From contig JAGQDJ010000065.1 of the NCBI GenBank assembly GCA_022885665.1, positions 1 to 64,000 on the forward strand: 64,000 nucleotides of DNA, in the 5' to 3' direction. Source of the DNA: Triops longicaudatus. Its lineage: Eukaryota > Arthropoda > Branchiopoda > Notostraca > Triopsidae. The notes beneath the pieces were generated by a model. It worked only from the letters and a program-made list of their open reading frames with translations. It had not been told where the DNA came from and searched no databases. This document shows positions 1-11,926 of this stretch, in pieces (the first letter of the stretch is position 1; every line of letters starts with the position of its first letter). A program made the translations under genes and the position numbers.

Positions 1-213
1 TGTGTCATAGTACCCTCCAAGTTCGGGTATTATGACACACAGACGACTTCTGGGAAAACTTTTTTTACAATTAAACGATTTTCTCGAGGAGTGGGCAAAA
101 ATTAGCACAAGTACCGGAAAGAGCTCAGTACATAATAACGTTGGAATAATTTATATTTGCTTATAACTTTTGTAAGGAAAAAAGTTTGAGTGAAAAGTGT
201 GTCAAAGCACCCG
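1..213. repeat. Repeat ends sharing a TGTGTCAtAGtACCC motif
   Basis: Positions 1-15 and 25-39 form an inverted pair, a 15-bp stem with one G:T pair around a 9-nt spacer. A third, diverged copy in the same orientation as the first lies at 198-212 (13 of 15 identical). This looks like the terminal repeats of a small DNA transposon cut by the left edge of the window. The superfamily cannot be assigned because the left flank is missing. Confidence 0.45.
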
Positions 214-261
214 ACTCTCCCCTATATAGGAAAAAGTATTTGATAGGCAATCTACTGCTTA

Positions 262-413
262 TTAGGTGTCAAAAAGCCTGGTGTCTTTGCTCAAATTAGG
301 TGTTTAACATTGTCTGACAAACTTTAAACTTCATATGCTGCTCCTTAATTAGCGAAAAGCTTGGCGACTTCGCTCAAATTCGGTGTTCAACATTGCCCAG
401 CGAACTTCGATCC
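262..413. repeat. Diverged tandem duplication, about 65 bp per copy
   Basis: Copy 1 (262-328) and copy 2 (349-412) align over almost their whole length, sharing for example GCTCAAATT followed by GGTGTT and AACATTG. Most differences are sites where copy 2 has CG and copy 1 has TG or CA. Coding potential is not evident. Confidence 0.5.
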
Positions 414-1250
414 TTTTCCCGTGTTGTAGCTTACGGGTTTATGGAAGGTAGCATAAGTCCGTGGTACGGCGCTAGTAACTTTGTTTGGAATAAAGAGTTG
501 TCGGCTGTAATGGGTCAATTTTATAGTCCCTAATTATGCAATCGTAAAGAAAATGCGCCTGATATTATAACAGTATTTAGATATGCCGGAGTTTGTCTGT
601 TGTCCCAGGAGGTCGGTTGTATCGAGATTCTATTGTGTTTAGTTAGTGAGTGACGCATGGTAAATTGCACAGAGTGCGAAAGTCAACTAAAGACAACTAA
701 GGATAAACATTTTTAAGCCTTGTTCAGAGACGCTTTATAGCGATCCAATTTTCTTGGTTCACTTGTCTCACATTAGCACTACTCCCAAATAAGGATTGCG
801 CAAGAAGTCATTTAATCGAATTAAAAGAAAATTGCAACGTTTCTTCTTCGCTTAGTTGGTAAGGTGCACGTAAGTGAGACATTTTTCATGTGGTGCTGCC
901 AAGTCCTCTGAAAGTACTGTACGGGGGACAGGAAGAGAAATGAAGACTTTGGATCGATACCCAAGGAAGTGTAAAAGTATTTAAGCTGTCGTAGGAGCTC
1001 AGGTTACGGACTACGATTAACCTGGGGTTGCTAGTAAAGAAACCTGTGTGCACAGGCAAAGATGCACGAGCAAAAAAAGGGTTGACAGGAAAAAGAAGCG
1101 ATCGATTGACGCATCATTAACACTAGCTGTTACTTTCCTTGTTCGAGATTGCTGTTCCCTGTGTTGACATGGGACAAAGTTGAAACTGTAACTCATAGTC
1201 AATCTTTTCTCGTTCGTCTTTACAAAAGAAAAAGATCGAAGAAAGAGAAG

Positions 1251-1932
1251 ACAAGTTGTAAGGATCCCGGAAGCCCGGCTTTAAAGCCAAAAGCCGGAAA
1301 AATCTGGCTTCGGCTCCGGCTTCCTCGGCTTTCAAAGCCGGACTTTCGAGCTTGGGCTTCGGTTTAAATTAGAGAATCACGTGACATTCCGTGATTGGCG
1401 GGTGCGCTCATGGTAGGTGTCTCTACTGTTTTGTTTACAACGGCAGTAAACCTTTGTAGAACGGAATAAAGTTTAACAAGTGAATGGAATTGTTTCCGTT
1501 TTTTTAACAGTTACACAGTGCCACCAGTTTGATCAACCACAGTCAACGCCCAATGTTTTGTGTTTATTATTTTAATTAAGTTTTCGAGTGCTACTTGGTG
1601 CAAAGATAGGATTACTTGCCTCAGTGTAAATTCCTCTACTATACAACCGTTTTTACTTCAACGAGTTGTAATTCCGAGAACCAAATAAGCTTATATTGCC
1701 TGGTTATGTTTTGCTTTACTTGTAAACCCGCGTGTTTGTTGGTAAAGGTAGGCAAGAGGTGTGGCGTCCCCAGCAGAACGACATAAAGCCGGCTTCGAAG
1801 CCAGCTTCGGTCTTATGGCGTTCTCGCTTTTCATCGCTTCAGGCCGGCTTCAAAGCCGGGGAGATTCAAGGTCTAAGCCGGCTTCGAAACTGGCTTCGTC
1901 AAAGCTGGCGTGCGGGAACCCTAACAAGTTGT
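1251..1932. mobile_element. Non-autonomous DNA transposon with GC-rich subterminal repeats
   Basis: The direct repeat ACAAGTTGT at 1251-1259 and 1924-1932 flanks a 664-bp segment. Its two ends are imperfect inverted repeats: the left begins TAAGGATCCCGG, and the reverse complement of the right begins TTAGGGTTCCCGC. Just inside both ends are clusters of the palindromic motif AAGCCGGCTT and its half sites, at about 1265-1355 and 1788-1915. The middle is ordinary AT-rich sequence. A duplication of 8-9 bp and clustered subterminal motifs fit a hAT-like element. No transposase reading frame is present. Confidence 0.6.
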
Positions 1933-1989
1933 GGATAGAGAATTTTCCCACACTCCCTGCTGAATTATGTATAGTCTTGCCGTAGTACA

Positions 1990-1991
<2 letters not shown>

Positions 1992-2021
<30 letters not shown>
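1992..2021. repeat. Poly-T run (T30)
   Basis: Uninterrupted run of 30 T. It could be the A-tail of a minus-strand retroposon or a simple homopolymer. No target duplication was identified. Confidence 0.9.
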
Positions 2022-2022
<1 letters not shown>

Positions 2023-3927
2023 TAAACAATTCTTCAAGGTCAGGGTCACCCCACTGGTAAAACTTTGTTGAGGAATTTCCTTTACCGTTCAATATGGGGA
2101 CATAGTAGCTTTTGCGTTGAAAAGAGGCATCATGAAGGTGTTTAACGACTAACAGATTCTGTAAGTAGGTTATACGTTAAGCCAAAAGTATGTGAACGAC
2201 ATAAGTTATCTGTAAAAATTGGTAACTTGTTGGCCTCGAACCAACAATCATTTTAATCGATTTTTGTAACGTTCATCGCTGCAGGTCGCAGAAAAGTAAA
2301 TTACGAGTTAATAGTAGCATAAAGATACTGTATGCAAATTTACTCGATTTTTTTCATCATACTTTCATTTTACCCTAAATTTACTTTTGTCAAGCGGAGA
2401 AAAAATTATTTTATACAATTGGCCCATGTCTGTGAAAATTGTGTTGCCCAATGGACGTTTCCACGGTTACGAACCGAAAATTAATATGTCAAATGGCACT
2501 TGTATTGTGTACATGTACGTCAAATAATATATTGAAGAGTATTACGTGTCGTTAAGTACTTCCTAGTATTTTCGTACTCCTCTTCCAGCCTGAAGTGTTC
2601 TGAATGCTTTTCGTGAGCAGCATCTGTGCAAGTCGTGAATGCGCAAGTCGAGCATTTTTTGGTTTTGTGCATTGTTGCCGTAAAAATGGGGTTGCCCAGG
2701 AGGAGGTTTGTAGACGTTGTCTGCGGGAAAGCGATGTGTAACAAAATGAATTGTGTGCTTATTACCCTGAAGATTCGAGTTGTCGTTTTTCCGTTTCTTT
2801 TTAATGCTTTGAAACGACGAAGGCTTGTGAAGTTCGGCAAGAGTAGGGCAGGTGGAAAACCGTCATCCTTTTCGATTTTGTCGTCGATTGAAAATTTCCG
2901 CTGGTACGCATTCCTGTAGAGCTCACCAGTTCAGTAGAACGAAAGTCGCGTGACTGTAAGATGCTGAAACAGAAATCCTGCTTGAGACAAGTGAGACTCA
3001 ATATCTACGAAACTGATCTATCCGACAAGCGATTATGCCAAGCTATTATGTCTACCTTGGGCAAGAAAGTGTTTATTGGATGATAAGCAGGTGTCTGGTG
3101 GTACTTTAGGGTGATCTATTTTCGGCCAGTGCCCACCGACGTCCAAAGCACCTTCGCTAGCCCATTGTCTCTTGATCGAAGAGTTATGCAGTCTCACGAC
3201 GTAGGTATTCACTCTGAACCTGTCCAAACAGTGAGCTAGACACTGGAATCAAGGTGTGTACACAACGGCGCCCCATTTGACCTACTGTTGACATTAGGTT
3301 CAGTTGCGATTGAAAACCACCGTTTGGTTCATCAGAACGCAAGATTCCGCTGGGAGTCTGTCAATTTCTAACAAAGACCGGAGGTAAGGGAGTTAAACCT
3401 TCGGTACCGGCGTTGCTATCCTTTCAGATGCTGGTAGAGGACGTAAATTGCTCACGAGGTGTATCTAAGGTTGTTGCGCGCCTTGTAGAAGCGCAGCAAT
3501 ATTGCTTCTAGTTTGCCCTAGCCCCAACGGGGCGACAGAAAGCGACGTACTCCTTCCTGGTACGGCGTGTGAAGAAATGCTTGTCCAGTTTCAGTCCTGC
3601 GATCCTAACTTGTTACTCCTCATGTGCTCACAGTATACCTAACTGAAGTAATGAATTGCTTCCACTTCCTAGCAAACGAGGCTTTACGAAGCTGAATTAC
3701 TAGTACCAGCAAGTTACAACATTATTTACAAGTGTAAACTTCAGGAAAGTTAGTGAGCGAAAAAAGTGTGATTCGTCAAGAGACTTAAAATATGTAAAGT
3801 GAAGTTAATCAGATTCTGGGCACGTACATTGTACGTAATAAAGACTTGAAGTCATGGACTATGTGTAATAGAATTATCATTTGAGCAGCACCTTTTCCCT
3901 CGTGTTCTGTGAATCGAAGCGGTAATC

Positions 3928-6900
3928 ATGAAGGGATGTCCGCGAATCTTCTACGGGTCGGTACTAGTACTGTCCTTGAAGTGGATTTACTTACCATCTT
4001 TCGCGGTGTCGATACCACTGACCTCTGTGACCTCCGCAAAGTGTGCTAATATGCAAGCTTTCAACTCGCTGGCGTCTTCTGCACCGTCCGTAGAGTCAAC
4101 ATTGATTCAATTAGGCGATACGTCCTCTTCTTCCTCGGCAGGCTCGTATACAGAGCTAAAGGTCAAAGAGGGCTCGATAAGGAGACCCAGCACTCGGGAC
4201 GTATGGGCCAATTCAAACAGTGATAGCACTGGTGGTATCGGTACGAATATTGTTAGCAACAGGCCTAGTCCTAGGATTTCCTTGGGTTTACTAGTTCCAC
4301 ATACGACTTTTCGAGTGCGCGAGTACAATAAAGCAGTAACAGCCGCATTAGCCTCACTCCGGAGACAAGAGCCGGAATTCTTTCATGTGTATCGCTTCAG
4401 CACGTCGGATATTCATATGTACATGCTCAAAGTTGACCCCAGTCCAACAGGTAGAAAAACTAAAGTTTTCTAACGGTGAAGACTTGATTTGATAGCAGAG
4501 ATGATTTTAACTTTTCTTCTAATGGTCTATTAGGGTTACCAGACGTACTTAAATGATAAGGACAGTACTTAAATTTGCCCGTCCTTAAGGGTGTTTGTCC
4601 TTATTAAGGACAAAATATGTACTTAAAATGGGAGTTGCTGCTAAATCTGTAGACATTTCGCTATGAATAAAGGGACTAAAACATCAATAATACATGCCGG
4701 CCGCATGCAGTTTCAAGTTCAGTTTAAAATTGGCTAGCCGTTGGGCATAGAGGGCCGTGGACAACGGCTATAGCCGTGTGCTTTCTGCCATCGACAGTCA
4801 TGTATTGCTCTGTAGCGCTAAATACTGATTGGTTTTACTGGACTTCTTATGGTTTCATTTCTTTGACTACTAAGAAAATTTGGGAAAGTGTTTCCGAAAT
4901 AGGGGATTTGCACAAAAACCATTTAGCACTTGATTCTTGCGACAATTGCCTAAGTAGTCCTTAAATTCTATCCGCGTGAGATGGTAACCCTATGGTCTAT
5001 TTACTGGTATTATATGCTATTTTAAAATACGCTATTGTTGTTATTCGTTTACATTAACGTATAAAGTTTGCTTTGTTCTAGACAACAAGACTGTAACGCT
5101 TTATTTTCGTGTGTGTGACGTTGGCATGTAATAAGTAATTTCTATGTGATAGCCTATAAAATTTATGTGAACTTTTTACCCCGTTCCTGAGGAGTAATTC
5201 GTTTCTACGCATTTGATGTTCAATTTCGTGAGCTAAATATAGTTTTCTCGCGATATTGGAGCTGCCTATTTGCCCAGAATTACCCCCGGGCGGTAAAGGA
5301 GCGGAACCTATCTTATCGTGTCACGTTTAATTTCGCGTGTTAAATACTGGACAAAACTATCAGTAGCCGGCTCCTAAGCTAGCAGGAAGAAAATTGTTTG
5401 CTAAATCCTTTTTTCTGCCTGTCTAGTTCAGCGAGCGAGACTATGACTTTAATAATTAAGTGTAAGAAGCGAATGTGGCAGATGAAGCAATCTTGCATGA
5501 CTTTAACTTGCATGAGTTGCAGCAAATGAATTTGGCCTCGGCAGTTCAGTTTTCCCTCTTCTGCTGAACTACCTGAGGGCTCCCCAAATCAGCTTTTGAA
5601 AGAATACTACAAAAATTATTTAATTAATTGGGAATTTGAAGGAAACATTCAAGTTGTACTATAAGCTGAGTGGTCTCTATACAAAGGGAATTTTCCTTTA
5701 TCTATAGGGACATATAACATTCGTCAACATTATTCGAGTTGAAATTGCAAAGCTTTAAAGATTCCTGTAACAGAAGGAATTATCCTCGTTCAGTTGCTTG
5801 TATCTTTTCTGCATGCAAAGGATTCGTTGAGTATAGGATTTTCAAGTGCTAAGCATAACCCTAAATAAAACTTGGGCTCATATAATATTATAAATAAAAA
5901 ACGTTCTCTTCTTCGTTCTACATGAATTCGTTTCATTGTGCATTTCAGAAGTTTCGGACTGGGTTTAGCACCCCAATCACGAGTTCTCTTGTAGTTATTC
6001 CGGTTTACGTGAAGAGTGGTGCCTAACCAGTACTTCTATACATGATGTGAATTTGTGGAGCGAAATGAATTCTTGGCACCTTGTTAAACATATTCAAGGG
6101 CTCCATGGCTTTTTAACGGTAGAAGTACCACATGGCCCAATTAAAGGGAGCTTTTTAACATAAATTCAGCTATTTTTTGTCTGTCGTTGCCCGTCTGTAT
6201 CATCTGTTTCGGTCGTAAAACAATAAGTCGGTTGCCGAAGACGAGCGGACACTTACATTATTGTTGACGCAAAAAAAGACATGTATATCTCGTCCATGAA
6301 AAAAAAAGGAACCAAAGCCCCTTTCTTCTTCTATAACACTAGTAATATCGGAGGAGGATGTATCAAAACAGCAAAGGTGCAAAAAAACATGAATGGGAGA
6401 AAAACGAGACACCGAGCTTTTACGTAGGAAAATAAATTACAGCGCAGATTTTCTTGTCCTTTTGTGAGACCGCGTGATCGTCATCTTCGCACTATTACGA
6501 CGAGTTAACACGATCTGTATCTGAGATGCAGAAGGGGATGCGTGTCTAACATAAGAGGCTGTCTCCCTTTGCTCGTTTCGCTAGATTTTCTTGTTATTCT
6601 CACTATCATTTCAGACTACATGCGTGTCATAGAAGGATGGCTGATGAGAAGGTCGTCTGGTTAGAGGAGTCGTAGCGTGAAAAAAGCATACTAATAACCA
6701 GCAAGTCGATTACATTTTCGTTACTCGTTCCACTAATCTTTTGGCCCTCCCATTAACAAGAAGCAAGTGAAGTTTATTCACGATTGCAACTTATTCATTA
6801 GGGTGGGCTTTCTTACTGGCCGACACTGGGATCTTCCATCTCGAATGTCAAAAGCTGTAATTAATTACGTAACGATTGCAAGCTCCAGTTTTCTGGTGCG

Positions 6901-9900
6901 TAGGGTATACCAAAGGGAATAAATAAAAGTTAGTAGAAGAGGATAAAAGAGATGTGTATGAGAAAGTAATATGTTGGACTTTTTCTAAGGCCAATCCAAT
7001 TTGAGAATGAGTAATGATTTATTTCTGTTTTCGTGTCTCGTATTTCTTCGCTTACTACAGTAGTAAGCTATAGGAACAATTTCCCTTTATTTGTGTATCA
7101 TTGTCCTATCCCTTCACTTTTTTTTTTCTTTTATCTATCTATTTATTTTGTCTTGTTTACTTTCGGTCCAGAATCATGTCTCAGAGCATTACGAAGAGAT
7201 ATACCAAGAAGAAAGGCGAAAGTTTCTCTAAAGCTTGTGGCTTGAGTTGTTACAAAAGAGGCAAGTTTTTGGTAAAGTTTTCTTTTGTCTGTCTCAATTT
7301 ATTTTATGGGAATGTCTTCGCTTGACTTCATCCTTCAGTCTTATTTGCGTCGAAAATTCCATAAAAGGGGTGAGTGAAGAGAAATGCTGCCTTTGAAATG
7401 TTAGAAGCAAGTTCATTTCGTTAGTGACGGACTACCACAGTGTTAAATGAGCGAGTTCTCGAAATTGTCTCGCATATTCTCTCTGTCAAGTTGTGTTGTA
7501 AGGTTCCTCTCACTCACGTTCATCATTCATCCGGAGATACATAGTCCCCAGAATTCCCAGGAAAGAAATATTACTTATTATCAAAGCTCCAGTGAGCTTT
7601 AGGTGCCTACTACATAGTCTCTTGCATTTTTTATTTCATTTTGTATGACGTACCGTCGGACGTCCTTTGTGTTGGCAATCTTTGCCGCATTCGGAGCTGA
7701 ATTATTAACAAAAGACTAAATAAAGTTGGCATCTCCAGTAACGAGTTCCCACCAAGTGGGCTATACGGCTGTTCGTTATTTTCTCAATTAAAATGTGCTT
7801 AAAAAAAGTGCAGCAAGCCATACGCCACTAAGTTTTAGACAGTCTTCTAAGGTGTTATATGTCTGAGGTTATAAGGGCTGCACGGGAGCATCACAAGGAA
7901 GGGAAAGGTGAACGATAGACTTTCACGGATTCAAGCTGACTTTTATGTGTTTTCTAAAATAAAGAAGGCTGGACAAGAAAAGCTTTCCCTTTAATTTAGC
8001 AGGATTCAAATGAATTAGTTCCCACCTAGGCTTGTTGGCCAGCAACAAGTACGCCCACGGGGTCACAGGGTAATCATGGGCATGAGGTCTTATGACCTCA
8101 GAGGGAATGACTGCTAACAATAGAAGCAAAATATATGTAAAGTTAAAGATGATCATACAAAGTATGCTATTAACCCATGTCATAAAAGCAGCATTTTTTA
8201 ATATTTTTTTATTGATTTTTTTATTTTTTTGCAAATAGAAAATTCTATCATTCTATCATTTCGTTAATCTGTTATACAAAACATACCGCGAAACTAATAT
8301 TGTATCAACCGATAAAATTCTGAAAATTCTCTTTTTAAAAATAACTGTATAGAACTACGCAAAAACTCTCCAGAACTGTATAGTACTCTAGCTGGTCTTT
8401 GGAACCATTGTTTTCAACACTCTTTTCAGATACGCTATTGTTAACCAGAATTGCTACGTTAAATTTTTTTCCCAAGTTACAAAATACATTGTAGTAGCTC
8501 ATTACATTTTGTAGGAAAAATCAATAAAATAATTTGCACTTTAACTTTAGAAAGCCCAAGTTTGTTGTCGCCTGCCACCGAAGCTTTTGTCCTACTTTCG
8601 GACATGCTGTCAATGTGAATATTGTGTAAATTTTACTCTGTCCCCGCCTCGCGCTCTCTAAGCTGTGTCGCTTGTTGTACACAAATCTTCCACTTTGCTT
8701 CCCTTAAAGGCTTGTGCAAAATCGATGGTCTAAATTCGAGACTGGCAAGAGCCCACAAGTTTGAATTTGCGTTTGAAACAGTTGGTCCTAAAAGAACGCA
8801 AGATGAAAAAAATGTCAAAAGAAAACTGTGGGGTAATTTAAAGATACGCGGAAAGATCGTGTGAAATTAGAAAAACGTGAAACTGAGATTAAAAATTGAA
8901 AATACGGAAGTTGAGTGGAGTGATTTGTTTGAAAAATAATGATACCCTTACTTTTTTCTTTTTTTTTACATTAACGATGTCTTTTTACTTTACGGTGAAA
9001 CCAGGAAATCTGTACTGAAAAAAAACGAGATTAAGCGAGGGACATGAAATAAGATAAAGCACGTGAATGAGAAAAATCAACAGAGAAAGCGATACCTGCG
9101 GAATAAAGTCATTATTAAATAAACAAAGAGTGAATACATTAGATATTAGTCAGAGTTTTAGTTCAATTTAAAAAATTGGGTAGTTTGAAGTACATCGTTT
9201 TTCTGTCCTTTTCAGCTATCTTAACGTCCCTTTGTGAGACCTTTCTATTGAAGAATGTCTCATCGGTGTTGTTCCTCAGCAATACGGAGAAGTATGGGAG
9301 AAATACGGCCTCGGCACAATACTTTCTGCAACTTGCCGATTATCTTGGAGTGCCTGTAGTTGCTTGGAATGCTGACAACTCAGGACTAGAAAAGGTAAGC
9401 CATTTCTTGTAGAACTTTCCTTCCAGAAGGAACTGAAAACTATTGCAACTAATAGTTATCGGGATATTTATCTTCCCTTGGAAAAGTTGTTTTATTCACC
9501 AAAAGCATAAAGTACAATTACGGTTGCAAAATTGTGGGTATTCAATGCGAAAAGCTCGCGAGCCGCAGTTTTCAGGAACTTCTGCTACTTGAGCCACTCA
9601 TATCTGACTGAAATTCTAGCCCGCTTTCCTTTTCCTTTGAGATAAGCAATTACTTGCTAGTATAAGAAGCAGATCTTCAGAGTTTGCCTAACAGAAAGCG
9701 AAATATGAGTATGGCCGTACTCAGGATTTCGGCTCATGTGGGGGTAACCCCTTATTCCTCCCGCCTCTCGGGTACAAGAGTGATTATGGTCAACTTTGTA
9801 TGTAAACGAGTATGATTGGTACTGAAAAGAAATCATAAATAAGTTGAATAGTTCCAGCGCTGCGATTCAGCAGTTCGTAATAGAGCTGAAAAGGGTTCGA

Positions 9901-11865
9901 CTTTAATCGACTTGGAAGGTTAGCTCGTGGCTCGTTGTCAGAACCAGAAAATACCCCATTCCCAGTCTTCCAGCAAATATCGGAGTTCTGTTCAGGAATC
10001 TTTAGGCAGAGACCATTTAAAAACATATTTAAGCACGTTTAGCTTGAGATGTGAGTATTCACAGCTACCCGTTAGTTTTGCTTTAGCAGTCTCATAGTTT
10101 CTTTATAAACTTGTGACATAATTCCTACAAAACTTACCTAAGAAATGTCCATGTAATTTCTTACTAATTATCAAACGTTTACTCGAAAACTCATCTAAAT
10201 TTCTACTTTCTTAAAATAATCAAACCGTGTTTTCTTTTATTTATTTATTTTATTTTTTTTTTACTAGCGTAAGGAGAATTTTTGAAAGTATGAAAAGATA
10301 GAAGTAGTTCATATTTCAGATCAATTCTTTCTAACAGAAGTGCTTGCTTCAGTTCAAGTCTGGTTGTGTTTACGTCCCACTCGACGAACATAAAAGGACT
10401 CTCCCGTAAAACGTAGCGTTTTCGAGCAAATATTTACTCGTACAATAATAGGGGACACACGAACCCATATTCTAGGATTTCACAAATATTTTTCCGTCTT
10501 CGACGGTACAATGGATAAAATATTAAATGTATTGATACTAAGGAACGACGAAGTTGAGGGTAGAAAATATAAGAAACCGTCTATACTATTACAAAGTGGT
10601 ATCTAATCATGCACAGTGGGCAACGAAATTCTACTAATTTTTTAAACATCAATAATAGATGTCAATATTACGAGGACCTTTGTGAGGAGTATTTTGTTAC
10701 CATGTCAGCTATCAAATCCTGCTCCCAAGCATGTCTCATCTTTTGAGAGAGAAAAAAGTCTGTAGGACGTACTTAAGTGTAATCAGCTCATTTGAGGAAG
10801 GTTTGTTTAGTACCGGTGTCTTACTTTTAGGGAACATCTCTTTAATCGCTCCCCGCGGGCGTGAAACTTCCTTACTGCTGGAGAATTGTCAAGGCATCGT
10901 TGCCAACATATGCTTGCTTGCCTGTACGTTTAGCTTCTAAGAAACGCCACTAGCCCTTTCTTTTCTCAGGAGGCCGATTACGTACTTCTATCAATTCCTT
11001 GTAGACCCTCTGAAAATATTTTTGCTGTTTTTTGTAAGAGTACAGCAAGACCTTACTCCTGGAAAGAGAAAAAACGTCGACAAAATACGATTCAAGCATT
11101 GTCAACCCAACTGCGATAGACGTAGCAGTATGCTCGGTTTGCGTTTGAATCAACCCAGTCGCAAAATCGTCTGTAGTTCATTATTCAACCGAGGGAGAAA
11201 GGCCGTACCTAGGAGGGATAAAGGATTTAACACCCTTCCCCCCCGCCGCGCCCCGAAATGTATTCCCTTTAACGAAAATCACACTTTCTGGGTAATTTGT
11301 ACGAGATACAGTAGTTTTTTACATAACAAATGGGAAAGTTAGACGGTTTAAAAGAAGTTCGCACAGATTTAATAGAGAAAATCAAGCATTATGAAGCGGG
11401 TAGCAGTTGAAGATTTTTGGGAAGCTAAAATTGGCCAAACTGAAGCCAGATTGCATATAAAGAAAAGAATAGTGGAAACAAATAAAACAATTTAAAAAAT
11501 ATGTTAAAGAGTTAAGGCTAACGTGCGCCTAAGGCTCTTATGGGCGAATAACACAAGAGACCGCGTGAGCCATATCACATAATTAGTTGGATATTTCAAG
11601 AATAACTTTCCGACAGTAATGAAAAAGAGAATCAATTCTAATGCTAATCGAAGAGTTTTTGTCAAAATATTGCTTCATAAATTTGCAAAGTATGACTAAA
11701 TTTTCATCATTTTTCGAAATAAATTGCAGAAAACAGCGAGTAGTTAAAGCTAGTTTTATGCGTTTTTCGCCAAATGTATTTGTCAATTATCAAATCGTGT
11801 CAACTTATAATACTCAACAGTAATTTCCTTGTTTAAAAGTAAACATTTGTCTCGATTTTTTTCCT

Positions 11866-11926
<61 letters not shown>

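Larger units (their letters stand above)
40..3927. other. Non-coding region upstream of Nmdar2
   Basis: No exon, RNA gene or conserved protein was recognised on either strand apart from the repeats listed separately. Reading frames here, such as 2520-2840 on the minus strand and 2626-2919 on the plus strand, overlap each other, lack recognisable domains and fit chance. The 5' untranslated region and promoter of Nmdar2 must lie at its right end, but no TATA box or initiator could be fixed. Confidence 0.6.

Noticed and set aside
2215..2290. tRNA-like T-arm on the minus strand (GTTGG-TTCGAGG-CCAAC)
   Set aside because: No matching acceptor stem, D-arm or anticodon arm could be folded around it.
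7923..8234. 103-codon minus-strand frame in Nmdar2 intron 1
   Set aside because: No domain, low-complexity basic start and chance-level length. The nearby palindrome is short.
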